Part shown: piece by piece, positions 1 to 5,722 of the stretch
Layout of the letters: each line of letters begins with the position of its first letter
Numbering within the stretch: the first letter of the stretch is position 1
Source: Chloroflexota bacterium
GTDB lineage: Bacteria; Chloroflexota; Limnocylindria; Limnocylindrales; CSP1-4
Assembly: GCA_021812735.1 (NCBI GenBank)
Contig: JAKAMV010000661.1
Coordinates: 1-5,830 of the forward strand
DNA: 5,830 nucleotides
Direction of reading: 5' to 3'
Made by a program: the position numbers and the translations under genes
Notes under the pieces: model-generated
The model's database searches: none
The model's input: only the letters and a program-made list of their open reading frames with translations
What the model was told of the DNA's origin: nothing

Positions 1-5
1 GACAC

Positions 6-350
6 ATGCTCGCGCGGAGCGCACACTCACTGACGCTCAACGCCCGAAGGTGGCAGGAATCCGTGGCCACCGCGGCCGGCCTCCGCGACTCGGCCAGTGC
101 CGTGCCGAGCGGTGCGCTCGCCGACCTGCTCAATGACTTGGGGCCCGCCGCAACCGGCGGCGGCGCGCTGGACGACGTGGATCGGTCCAGCCGCTCGGGC
201 GGCACGCTCGCGTTCGGCCAGTCGTCGCCGACATGGACCGGAGGCGGGATCTCCTGCAGCGTGGCCCTGCGGATCGACGGCGCGCACGACGGGAGCTGCA
301 TCTGGGCCACGCGGGCCTACGGCGCGGACGAGCACGCTCCCGCGCGTTGA
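6..350 (+). CDS. Hypothetical protein, probably the C-terminal part of a gene entering from the left
   Basis: I do not recognise this protein. The frame is open to the left edge, so the ATG at 6 may be an internal methionine. An alternative start is the GTG at 63, with AGGA four bases upstream, giving 95 residues. Codons after about base 60 end mostly in G or C, as in the sure genes of the window, and the composition is not the arginine-rich type seen in shadow frames. The first 20 codons are less GC-biased, which slightly favours the later start. The second half is rich in Gly, Ser and Thr and has two cysteines (SCSVAL and SCIWAT contexts), as in small secreted or cell-surface domains, but no signal peptide is visible. 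The gene converges on the HtrA-like protease with a 27-bp gap. The reverse-strand reading of this stretch is less convincing. Confidence 0.5.
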   Translation: MLARSAHSLTLNARRWQESVATAAGLRDSASAVPSGALADLLNDLGPAATGGGALDDVDRSSRSGGTLAFGQSSPTWTGGGISCSVALRIDGAHDGSCIWATRAYGADEHAPAR

Positions 351-370
351 TGCCGGCGGGCCGTCAACGC
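344..370. terminator. Hairpin between convergent genes, candidate bidirectional terminator
   Basis: GCGTTGA at 344-350 is exactly complementary to TCAACGC at 364-370, giving a 7-bp stem. An inner CGG/CCG pairing (354-356 with 361-363) closes a 4-base loop after a 3-base bulge. The left arm contains the TGA stop of the plus-strand gene, and the structure ends 7 bases before the stop of the minus-strand protease. There is no T-tract on either side, so termination is inferred from position and symmetry; in GC-rich genomes such stems often lack a U-run. Confidence 0.4.
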
Positions 371-377
371 CCATCGC

Positions 378-1277
378 TCATGACGGGTGCGTGCCGTCGG
401 ACCATGTCTCCACCGTCGCCGTCCGCTCGTCGGCTCCGCGGACGAGCGCGACGACGAACGGGGGCGTCGCTTCACCCAGGGCGTCCTGGAGCGCATCGAT
501 GGAAGGGGTAGGCCGCCCGGCCACCGCCACGACGAGGTCGCCCTGCAGCAGGCCAGCCCGTTCCGCCGGACTGCCCGGCTCCACCTCGCGGACCAGCACG
601 CCGTCGCGGTCCGCCAGGCCCGTGGCGCGGCGCAGCCGGCGGGCCACATGGGCGGGTGCCACCGCGATGCCGAGCCTCGGGCGCGAGGCGGGCGACTCCC
701 CGCGGGCCAGCGCGTCGACCCGGGCCCGGAAGGCATCGTCGGCCGGCAGCGCGAGGTAGAAGCCCTCGCCGACCCGGTTGGTGTTGAGCCCGAGAAGGGC
801 CCCATCCGCGTCGAGCAGCGCCGATCCGGACGAGCCCGGCGCGAGCGGTGCGGTGTGCTCCACCGAGCCGCCGATCGCCCGGCCGCCGGGGCCGCGGAAG
901 GCCCGCTCCACCGACGACACGAAGCCGAAGGTGACCCGCGCCCTCGCTCCGCCGGCGGACGCGGCGGCGAAGACCGCGCTCCCGATGGCGGGCTGGGCTG
1001 ACGACCACGCCAGCGGCGGCGCACCCGCGGTGTCGACCTCGATGACCGCCAAGTCGCCGTCCCAGTCCACGCCGGACGCTGTCCCGCGCACGGTCCGGCC
1101 GTCGGCGAATCGGACCGTGACCTGTTCGCCCCGGATGTTGTGGGCGTTGGTCAGGACGTGGCCGTCCGAGATGACGACGCCGGAGCCTCGCGGGCGCGAG
1201 CCGATGGCGACGATGGACGGCCCGACCGCCGCCGCCACGGCGGCGACGGCATCAGAGAGCTCCGCGAGGACCGGCAT
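378..1277 (-). CDS. HtrA/DegP-like trypsin-fold serine protease with one PDZ domain, no signal peptide
   Basis: This is a 299-residue S1C-type serine protease. The protease domain covers about residues 10-190 and a single PDZ domain about 200-285 (RLGIAV... GVLVREVEPGSPAERAGLLQGDLVVAV). The predicted catalytic triad is His46 (TNAHN), Asp75 (DGDLAVI) and Ser150 in GSSGS. Family members normally have GNSGGPL at the nucleophile; here the Asn and second Gly are both Ser, but nucleophile and spacing are kept. HtrA proteins degrade or refold damaged proteins, usually in the periplasm or outside the membrane. This one begins directly with the protease domain and shows no signal peptide or transmembrane anchor, so it is either cytoplasmic or exported by another route. 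The ATG at 1277 is supported by AGGAG at 1292-1288 with a 10-base spacer. It is transcribed divergently from the HxlR-type regulator, with a palindrome in between. The protease call is firm; substrate and location are unknown. Confidence 0.9.
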   Translation of the reverse strand: MPVLAELSDAVAAVAAAVGPSIVAIGSRPRGSGVVISDGHVLTNAHNIRGEQVTVRFADGRTVRGTASGVDWDGDLAVIEVDTAGAPPLAWSSAQPAIGSAVFAAASAGGARARVTFGFVSSVERAFRGPGGRAIGGSVEHTAPLAPGSSGSALLDADGALLGLNTNRVGEGFYLALPADDAFRARVDALARGESPASRPRLGIAVAPAHVARRLRRATGLADRDGVLVREVEPGSPAERAGLLQGDLVVAVAGRPTPSIDALQDALGEATPPFVVALVRGADERTATVETWSDGTHPS

Positions 1278-1295
1278 GACGGGATCGCTCCTAGT

Positions 1296-1314
1296 AACTT
1301 GCAGTGTGCAAGTT
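1296..1314. promoter_or_regulatory. Perfect palindromic operator between protease and HxlR-type regulator
   Basis: AACTTGCA (1296-1303), GTG, TGCAAGTT (1307-1314): an exact 8-3-8 inverted repeat in an AT-rich island of an otherwise very GC-rich window. Further TTGCAA/TGCAA copies follow at 1313-1318 and 1341-1345. Its size and symmetry fit a dimeric winged-helix repressor, and an HxlR-family gene starts 55 bp away. It covers the predicted transcription start of the protease gene, so binding should block that transcript. Assignment to this particular regulator is inference. Confidence 0.65.
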
Positions 1315-1316
1315 GC

Positions 1317-1345
1317 AATCTAGTCGATGTCCGGCGTGCCTGCAA
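1317..1345 (-). promoter_or_regulatory. Candidate sigma-70-type promoter of the protease gene
   Basis: Reading the minus strand, TTGCAG (1345-1340) is followed after 17 bp by TAGATT (1322-1317). The matches to TTGACA and TATAAT are three and four of six, with ideal spacing. A start about 7 bases downstream, near 1310, falls inside the palindrome and leaves a leader of about 33 bases that carries the AGGAG ribosome site at 1292-1288. A second candidate -10, TACTAG at 1296-1291, is less likely because it overlaps that ribosome site. Confidence 0.4.
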
Positions 1346-1355
1346 CCGCGTCCCC

Positions 1356-1361
1356 TACCAT
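1356..1361 (+). promoter_or_regulatory. Candidate -10 box for a leaderless HxlR transcript
   Basis: TACCAT matches TATAAT at four of six positions and ends 8 bases before the ATG at 1370, the distance expected if transcription begins at the start codon. No Shine-Dalgarno-like sequence precedes this ATG (only GGGCGGCG). No clear -35 is seen 16-18 bp upstream. A weak, context-based call. Confidence 0.3.
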
Positions 1362-1369
1362 GGGCGGCG

Positions 1370-1810
1370 ATGCCAACGCCCCACCCCGACGCTGCACGCC
1401 TGTCCGGCCTGGGCTCGGCCCTGGACCGGGTCGGCGACCGCTGGACCCTGCAGGTGGTCGAGGCGCTGCTCGCGGGCCCGCGTCGCTACGGCGAGCTCGA
1501 GGCGGCGGTCGCGGGAATCGCCCCGAACATCCTGGCGGACCGGCTTCGCCGGCTGGAGCGCGCCGGGATCCTCGTCGGCACCCGCTACTCGCAGCGCCCC
1601 GTGCGGCTCGAGTACGCGCTGACAGCAGACGGGCGCGAACTGGCGGGCGCGCTCCGCCTGCTCGCCGACTGGGGAGCCCGGCGTTCGGGCGGCGAGGGCG
1701 AGCCGCTGCGCCACGCCGCGTGCGGCACCCCGCTCGAGGCGCGCTGGCACTGCCCAACCTGCGGCGAGGTCGTGGACGATGCCGCGCCCGACGAGTTGAC
1801 CCGCCTCTAG
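1370..1810 (+). CDS. HxlR-family winged-helix transcriptional regulator
   Basis: A 146-residue DNA-binding regulator of the HxlR type. The family pattern runs from residue 15 to 102: GDRWTLQVVEALL (22-34), GPRRYGELEAAVAGIAPNIL (36-55), LADRLRRLERAGIL (55-68) as the recognition-helix region, the wing with RPVRLEYALTADG (76-88), then the dimerisation helix ending in LLADWG (97-102). A C-terminal tail adds His115, Cys118, Cys128 and Cys131 (CPTC), which could bind zinc. The N-terminal cysteine used for redox sensing in some relatives is absent. The ATG at 1370 is chosen because the domain starts soon after it; a GTG at 1304 in the same frame would place the start inside the palindrome and adds unconserved residues. 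Its neighbour is a divergent protease and the operator between them suggests control of that gene and possibly autoregulation. Its inducer is unknown. The stop shares CTAG with the convergent gene. Confidence 0.9.
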   Translation: MPTPHPDAARLSGLGSALDRVGDRWTLQVVEALLAGPRRYGELEAAVAGIAPNILADRLRRLERAGILVGTRYSQRPVRLEYALTADGRELAGALRLLADWGARRSGGEGEPLRHAACGTPLEARWHCPTCGEVVDDAAPDELTRL

Positions 1811-2415
1811 ACGTCGACCCCCGGGCGCGGATGCCTCGGGCCCCACTGACCCACGCGGGTCCCCTCGGCCGTGCGGTCGGCAGCCATCTCGACCCGGGCC
1901 GCACGAGTGGCGGGGCGCTTCGCCTGCTCGATCCACCCGATGACCATCCTGCGCTCGCTGCGCGGGAACGCGTCCCAGATCGCGCGCGCCCCGGGCCGGG
2001 CGTCGAGCGCTGCCAGCAGGTCTGGCGGCTCGACCGCCGCCTCCGCCCGGTCGAGGCTCGTCCACGAGCCGTCGGCCTTGGCGCGCTCGATGATGGCGAG
2101 CCCGGCTCGGGTCACGAGCCCCGCGGCAACCAGCCGCTCCAGCCGCGCCTTGTTGCTCGCCGCCCAGATGCTGCCCGGGCGGCGCGGCGCGACGTACAGG
2201 CTGGTGCGGCGCTCGTCGACCGCCTTGGCGCGGCTGTCGATCCACCCGAAGCACAGGGCCTCCTCGACCACCGCCTCGTAGTCGAGGCCGCCGGCTTCCG
2301 TGTAGCGGCGCTTGGGGTGCACGACCCACACGCCCGGGGATGTGGCGTGGTTGGCCTCAAGCCAGGCGCGCCAGACGCTCCGGTCCGCGGGCTGCAGGGT
2401 CGCCGCCGCGGCCAT
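1807..2415 (-). CDS. YdeI/OmpD-associated (OmdA) family protein
   Basis: A 202-residue protein of the YdeI/OmpD-associated family. The N-terminal half has the family signature: WRAWLEANHATSPGVWVV (15-32), LDYEAVVEEALCFGWIDS (44-61), DERR (67-70), the PRRPGSIWAASNKARLERL stretch (77-95), and AGLAIIERAKADGSW (104-118). The OmdA-like C-terminal domain follows (about 130-180), with PPDLLAALDARPGARAIWDAF and GWIEQAKRPATRAARVE. Members have been linked to peptide or bacteriocin resistance and to outer-membrane protein association in enterobacteria; the biochemical activity is not known, and such a role should not be carried over to this organism. No signal peptide or membrane segment is seen. The ATG at 2415 lies 17 bases after the stop of the gene before it and has no clear Shine-Dalgarno; an in-frame TTG eight codons upstream is possible. 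It is the last gene of the minus-strand cluster. Confidence 0.88.
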   Translation of the reverse strand: MAAAATLQPADRSVWRAWLEANHATSPGVWVVHPKRRYTEAGGLDYEAVVEEALCFGWIDSRAKAVDERRTSLYVAPRRPGSIWAASNKARLERLVAAGLVTRAGLAIIERAKADGSWTSLDRAEAAVEPPDLLAALDARPGARAIWDAFPRSERRMVIGWIEQAKRPATRAARVEMAADRTAEGTRVGQWGPRHPRPGVDV

Positions 2416-2432
2416 GCCGCGTCGCGCTGGCG

Positions 2433-4031
2433 TCAATTGCCCGCCGTCGGGCCGGCCGCCATGATGTCGAAGCCGCTCGCCCGGTCGGCGACCGCCTCCG
2501 CTCCGAGGCGGGCCGACCGGAGGCCCAGCGGCTGGTCGACGAGCCACTGCCACCCGCGCTCCTCCAGGCCGGTCAGCGTGTCGGCTGCGGCCGCGAGCAT
2601 CGCTTCCCGGTGCGCGGCCGCGAGCCCCGCAAGCGCCGGCCGCGTGCGGCACGCCGCCAGCGCCCGGGCCACCTCGATGGCGGCCTGCATCGCTCCCGCC
2701 CGGTCCGCGAACGAGCCCGACCCGCAGCACAGCAGCAGCTTGACGTCGCCAGCGTCGGGCAGGAGCCCGGCCATCAGCGCCTGCCACTCGGCGGCCGGGA
2801 TCGCGCTCGCGGGCGGCTCGAGGAAGGCCAGGGGGTGCGCTGGCAACAGCTCGCGGCGCAGTGCCACCTCGGCCACCGCGAGGGCGGTGGCGCCGGGCTC
2901 GTCGCCGAGCCATGCCGGGAGCGCGCCCACGACCACCGCGTCGGGCCGGAGCCCGTCCGCCAGCGCCAGCGAGACCGCGAGCAGCTGGAGCGCGAGGGCC
3001 CGGCCGGATCGGATCGCCGCGTTCGAGGGGATGCCCGCGGCCACGTCCGAGGCCACCAGGAGCGATCCCGCGGGCACCACGACCCGAGTTCCCGCGCGCA
3101 CCAGCAGGCGGTGGGCGAAGCCGTGGTCGGCGAGGGCCCGGTCCGGGTCGACGCGCCCGGTGACGATCTCGCGTAGAGGGTCGGCGACCACGACGTCGAT
3201 CCGCTCGAACGCCGCGATCACGGCCTGGTCCGGGGCGGCAAGGGCCGGGGACTCGGTCAGCAGACGGATGTACCGGCCGTTTCGGGCGCCCGCGTCGTCA
3301 AGCGCCGCGCGCAGGACCGCGAGCGCCCGCCGCGAACCGGTCGGGACCGGCGGCCCTGCCGGGTCGAAGGCGTCGAGCCCCCCTCGCGATCCCGGCCCGG
3401 GCTGCCACGCCTCCACGGGTGTGCCGGCGTGCGCGGAGAGGCTGGCGAGCTCGCGGTTCGGCGGGACGAGCACCCGGATGGCGCCCGCGCCCGCGCCGAC
3501 CGCCGCGACGGCCTCGTCGATGGCGTCCACCACGGCCGGGGACTCGAGCGTGGCGCCGAGGAGGGGCCATCGGGCATCTCCCAGCAGCGCCATCAACTCC
3601 CGGCGAGCCGTCCGGTTCGCGTCGGCGCGCGCCAGCGCCGCCGCGGCCATCGCCGCGGCCGACGCCTCGGCCCTCGCCCGTTGTCCGGGGTCGTCGAGCA
3701 GCTCCGCCTCGAGGCCGAGGTCGATGTTGCCGACAGCGACCTCAAGCGCCACGTCCTGGATCGAGAGGTCGTACTCGGCCATCGCCACGGCCATCGGCAG
3801 CGCGATCCCGCCGCCCAGGCGACGCGCGTCGTGGCCCACGTACCGGTCCACCACCTCGGCCGCCAGGGGACGGCCGTCCCGGTCGACGCCGGACACGCCC
3901 AGCAAGCGCAGGATCGCCCGCTCCTGGCCCACCGTCGTGGACGTTCGCGAGGCAGCGCTCCAGGTGGCGGCCATCGCCGCCGCCCGCTCGGCCAGCTCCC
4001 CGGCTACGCTCCCCGCCGCGTCGCGCTGCAT
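2433..4031 (-). CDS. Divergent homologue of lysine 5,6-aminomutase alpha subunit (KamD family), active-site residues not conserved
   Basis: A 532-residue protein, close to the usual 515-520 of KamD. Similarity to the clostridial alpha subunit is clear at RTSTTVGQERAILRLLGVSG (29-48), PLAAEVVDRYV (55-65), in the TIM-barrel core GRYIRL...APDQAVIAAFERIDVVVADPL (252-286), and at DRALADHGF (297-305). The true enzyme moves an amino group on lysine with PLP and adenosylcobalamin, both bound mainly by the beta subunit KamE. By hand alignment to remembered Clostridium sticklandii KamD numbering, ligands Arg184, Ser238, Tyr263, Arg268, Asp298 and Lys370 correspond here to Val189, Pro262, Arg287, Gly292, Gly322 and Ala402. 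No KamE gene is adjacent. The protein is therefore probably not a working aminomutase. The ATG at 4031 is preferred: an ATG at 4136 in the same frame would overlap the upstream gene by 55 bases and adds unconserved residues. No Shine-Dalgarno is obvious. Homology is firm, function unknown. Confidence 0.8.
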   Translation of the reverse strand: MQRDAAGSVAGELAERAAAMAATWSAASRTSTTVGQERAILRLLGVSGVDRDGRPLAAEVVDRYVGHDARRLGGGIALPMAVAMAEYDLSIQDVALEVAVGNIDLGLEAELLDDPGQRARAEASAAAMAAAALARADANRTARRELMALLGDARWPLLGATLESPAVVDAIDEAVAAVGAGAGAIRVLVPPNRELASLSAHAGTPVEAWQPGPGSRGGLDAFDPAGPPVPTGSRRALAVLRAALDDAGARNGRYIRLLTESPALAAPDQAVIAAFERIDVVVADPLREIVTGRVDPDRALADHGFAHRLLVRAGTRVVVPAGSLLVASDVAAGIPSNAAIRSGRALALQLLAVSLALADGLRPDAVVVGALPAWLGDEPGATALAVAEVALRRELLPAHPLAFLEPPASAIPAAEWQALMAGLLPDAGDVKLLLCCGSGSFADRAGAMQAAIEVARALAACRTRPALAGLAAAHREAMLAAAADTLTGLEERGWQWLVDQPLGLRSARLGAEAVADRASGFDIMAAGPTAGN

Positions 4032-4037
4032 GCGCCA

Positions 4038-4043
4038 AGTATG
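4038..4043 (-). promoter_or_regulatory. Candidate -10 box for a leaderless transcript of the KamD-like gene
   Basis: CATACT on the minus strand (4043-4038) matches TATAAT at four of six positions and ends 6 bases before the ATG at 4031. It sits in the 50-bp gap after the MoaD-MoaE gene, the widest gap in the minus-strand cluster, and is one of few AT-rich spots there. No -35 is visible. It would let this gene and the YdeI-like gene be transcribed separately from the molybdopterin gene. Confidence 0.25.
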
Positions 4044-4081
4044 GCGGAGCGGCGGCTCGTCGGACGAGGCCGGATCGCCGC

Positions 4082-4858
4082 TCAGCCGGATGGCTCTGCG
4101 CCCTCCGCCGTCGTTCGAGCCGGCGCGCCGATCCACACCCGGCCGTCGGCGAATCGCTCCGCCTTCCAGATGGGCGCCCGGGCCTTCGTCTCGTCGATCG
4201 CGTATCGGGCGGCGTCGAACGCCGCAGCACGGTGCGGCGAGGCGGCCACCACGAGGATCGACGTCTCGCCGGGCGGCACCGGGCCGGTGCGGTGGACGAT
4301 CGCCAGCCGCTCCACGCCGAGGCGCGCCTCGATCTCGTCGGCGATCTGGCCGAGCACCGCGAGCGCCATCGGCTCGAAGGCCTCGTACTCGAGGCCCTCG
4401 ACTCGGGCACCTGCATGGCGCGCCGCCTCAACCTCCTGGCCCGGAGCCGGCGTCCCGGGCGTGACCCGGGTCCGGCCCAGGAACGTCACCACCGCCCCGT
4501 CCTCGGGCGTGGCCAGCCGGCGGGCGAGATCGTCGCCGAGCCCGGGCGGGAACGGCTGGGCGTGGATCTCGAGGATCCTGGCCCGGCCGTGCGGCGCGCC
4601 GTCCTCTGCCCCGTCGCCACCGCTCACCGGCGGGATCACGGCCACCTCGTCGCCCTCAGCCAGACGCGCCGTAGGGTCGGCATACGCGCCGTTGACGGCG
4701 AAGCGCAGCGTCTCGCGAGCGGGCGCGAGCGCGGGCACCGACGCCACGGCCGCATCCCAGGCGCCGGCCACGGAGGCGCCCTCGGCAACCTCGACGACAA
4801 GCTCCCTCGTCCCGGCGGCCTCACGCTGCATCGCGAACAGCCGAATGCGGACGTGCAT
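4082..4858 (-). CDS. moaX: MoaD-MoaE fusion, MoaX-type molybdopterin synthase
   Basis: A 258-residue fusion of both molybdopterin synthase subunits, which convert cyclic pyranopterin monophosphate to molybdopterin in the cytoplasm. Residues 1-81 are MoaD, a ubiquitin-like sulfur carrier: VRIRLFAMQREAAG at the start and GDEVAVIPPVSGG at the end, with the terminal glycines at 80-81. A short acidic linker follows (82-91), then MoaE (about 92-245). MoaE catalytic positions are all present: Arg131 in GRTR (E. coli Arg39), His209-Arg210 in SPHR (His103-Arg104), and Lys225 and Lys232 in ETKARAPIWK (Lys119 and Lys126). Because MoaD must carry sulfur on a free C-terminal glycine, the internal Gly-Gly implies cleavage after residue 81, as established for mycobacterial MoaX. 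The ATG at 4858 is 9 bases after the preceding stop, with only a weak AGG ribosome site, suggesting translational coupling to the membrane-protein gene. No other molybdenum-cofactor gene is in the window. Confidence 0.93.
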   Translation of the reverse strand: MHVRIRLFAMQREAAGTRELVVEVAEGASVAGAWDAAVASVPALAPARETLRFAVNGAYADPTARLAEGDEVAVIPPVSGGDGAEDGAPHGRARILEIHAQPFPPGLGDDLARRLATPEDGAVVTFLGRTRVTPGTPAPGQEVEAARHAGARVEGLEYEAFEPMALAVLGQIADEIEARLGVERLAIVHRTGPVPPGETSILVVAASPHRAAAFDAARYAIDETKARAPIWKAERFADGRVWIGAPARTTAEGAEPSG

Positions 4859-4867
4859 GCGCTCAGC

Positions 4868-5710
4868 CTAGACCAGCAGGCCGGCGCCGAAGTACAGGCC
4901 GGCCGCGACGATCGTCCCGGCGGCGATCGTGCCCACGTTGATGTAGAGCAGCCCCGTGGCCGATTCCATGGACCGCGAGCGGGCCGTCTGGACAGCCGCC
5001 CACGACACCACGAGCGGGAAGACCAGGCCGACCAGCAGGCGCAGCCAGACGAAGAGCGCCCACGGGCCCACGAGCGCGGCGAACGGTCCGCCCGTCGCGC
5101 CGGGCCCCACCCCCGCGCCCACCCAGAAGACGAACAGCAGCAACTGCACCGCGACCACGGCCGTCAGGAGCCGGCTGACCAGCACCAGCGGCGCCTCGGG
5201 CAGTCGCGGCGTGACCAAATACCAGTGGCCCAGGATCATCGCGGCGAACACGCCGCCGGTCGCCGAGGCCAGGACCAGCAGCTGGACGCCGAGCATGAGG
5301 GTCGGGATGGCGCCGCCGCTCCCCCACCCCAGCGCCCCGATCGCGAGCGAGGCGACCCCGGCGGCAAGCCCGGCCGCGCCGGGGACCACGGCACGACGTC
5401 CCCGGGCGAGAGCCGCCACGGTCACCAGGGCAAGGACGACGAACACCGCCATGGCGATGCGACGCGGCGCGTCGAACGCCGGGTCCGCGACCACCGGTGA
5501 CCCGGTGGCGGCCGGCGCGAGGCCGTCGTCGGAGAGCCACGCGAGGAGGCCGAAGCCGGCGGCGGAGAGCGCCGTGAACGCCAGGTACCCCTTGGTCGCG
5601 GGCGTGCGCCAGCGGGCCAGCAGGACGACGGCGAGCGCGCCGACGCCCAGCCCTGCGAGGACCGTCCAGTTGATGAGCGCGATGTTGGCGGCGATCCGGG
5701 ACGCGAGCAC
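4868..5710 (-). CDS. Polytopic membrane protein of unknown function, about eight helices
   Basis: I do not recognise the family. The 280-residue product is almost entirely hydrophobic helices, at about 10-33, 42-60, 84-103, 108-127, 136-160, 176-198, 210-238 and 251-278. A small hydrophilic loop lies between helices 2 and 3 (61-83). There is no cleavable signal. The likely functional spots are the only polar conserved-looking patches: GHWYLVTPRLPEAP (161-174), with His162 and Trp163 at the end of helix 5, and the RSRSMESATGLLYINVG segment (244-260), with Glu249 at the start of helix 8. A histidine and a buried glutamate would suit a haem, quinone or ion-handling protein, but nothing confirms this. 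The start is GTG at 5710, set by a good ribosome site. It lies 14 bases after the stop of the partial upstream gene and 9 bases before the molybdopterin synthase gene, so co-transcription is likely. Confidence 0.82.
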   Translation of the reverse strand: MLASRIAANIALINWTVLAGLGVGALAVVLLARWRTPATKGYLAFTALSAAGFGLLAWLSDDGLAPAATGSPVVADPAFDAPRRIAMAVFVVLALVTVAALARGRRAVVPGAAGLAAGVASLAIGALGWGSGGAIPTLMLGVQLLVLASATGGVFAAMILGHWYLVTPRLPEAPLVLVSRLLTAVVAVQLLLFVFWVGAGVGPGATGGPFAALVGPWALFVWLRLLVGLVFPLVVSWAAVQTARSRSMESATGLLYINVGTIAAGTIVAAGLYFGAGLLV

Positions 5711-5716
5711 GCGTTG

Positions 5717-5721
5717 CTCCT
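5717..5721 (-). promoter_or_regulatory. Ribosome binding site that fixes the GTG start of the membrane-protein gene
   Basis: AGGAG on the minus strand (5721-5717), six bases before GTG at 5710-5708. It is the best-spaced Shine-Dalgarno in the window and decides in favour of the non-ATG start. No other start codon with a ribosome site lies near. Confidence 0.65.
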
Positions 5722-5722
5722 A

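Noticed and set aside
27..374. Minus-strand open frame opposite the first gene
   Set aside because: It is Arg/Gly-rich without recognisable motifs, and the plus-strand reading has better composition and codon use. Some doubt remains because neither reading is recognised.
1304..1369. Upstream GTG start for the HxlR-type regulator
   Set aside because: It lies inside the palindrome, has no ribosome site, and would add 22 residues not seen in the family before the winged-helix domain.
1848..1861. Small hairpin GACCC-ACGC-GGGTC downstream of the regulator stop
   Set aside because: It has only five base pairs, no T-run, and lies inside the coding end of the convergent gene; such stems are expected by chance at this GC content.
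4032..4136. N-terminal extension of the KamD-like gene to the ATG at 4136
   Set aside because: It would overlap the moaX end by 55 bases and adds 35 unconserved polar residues; the ATG at 4031 gives a length close to the family norm.
1327..4464. A 1045-codon open frame on the plus strand
   Set aside because: It runs antisense across the YdeI-like and KamD-like genes, is dominated by Arg, Ala, Ser and Pro, and matches no family. In DNA this GC-rich, stops are rare in such shadow frames.
3419..5500. A 693-codon open frame on the plus strand
   Set aside because: It is antisense to the KamD-like, moaX and membrane genes, with low-complexity arginine- and proline-rich composition; the minus-strand proteins are recognisable and this one is not.
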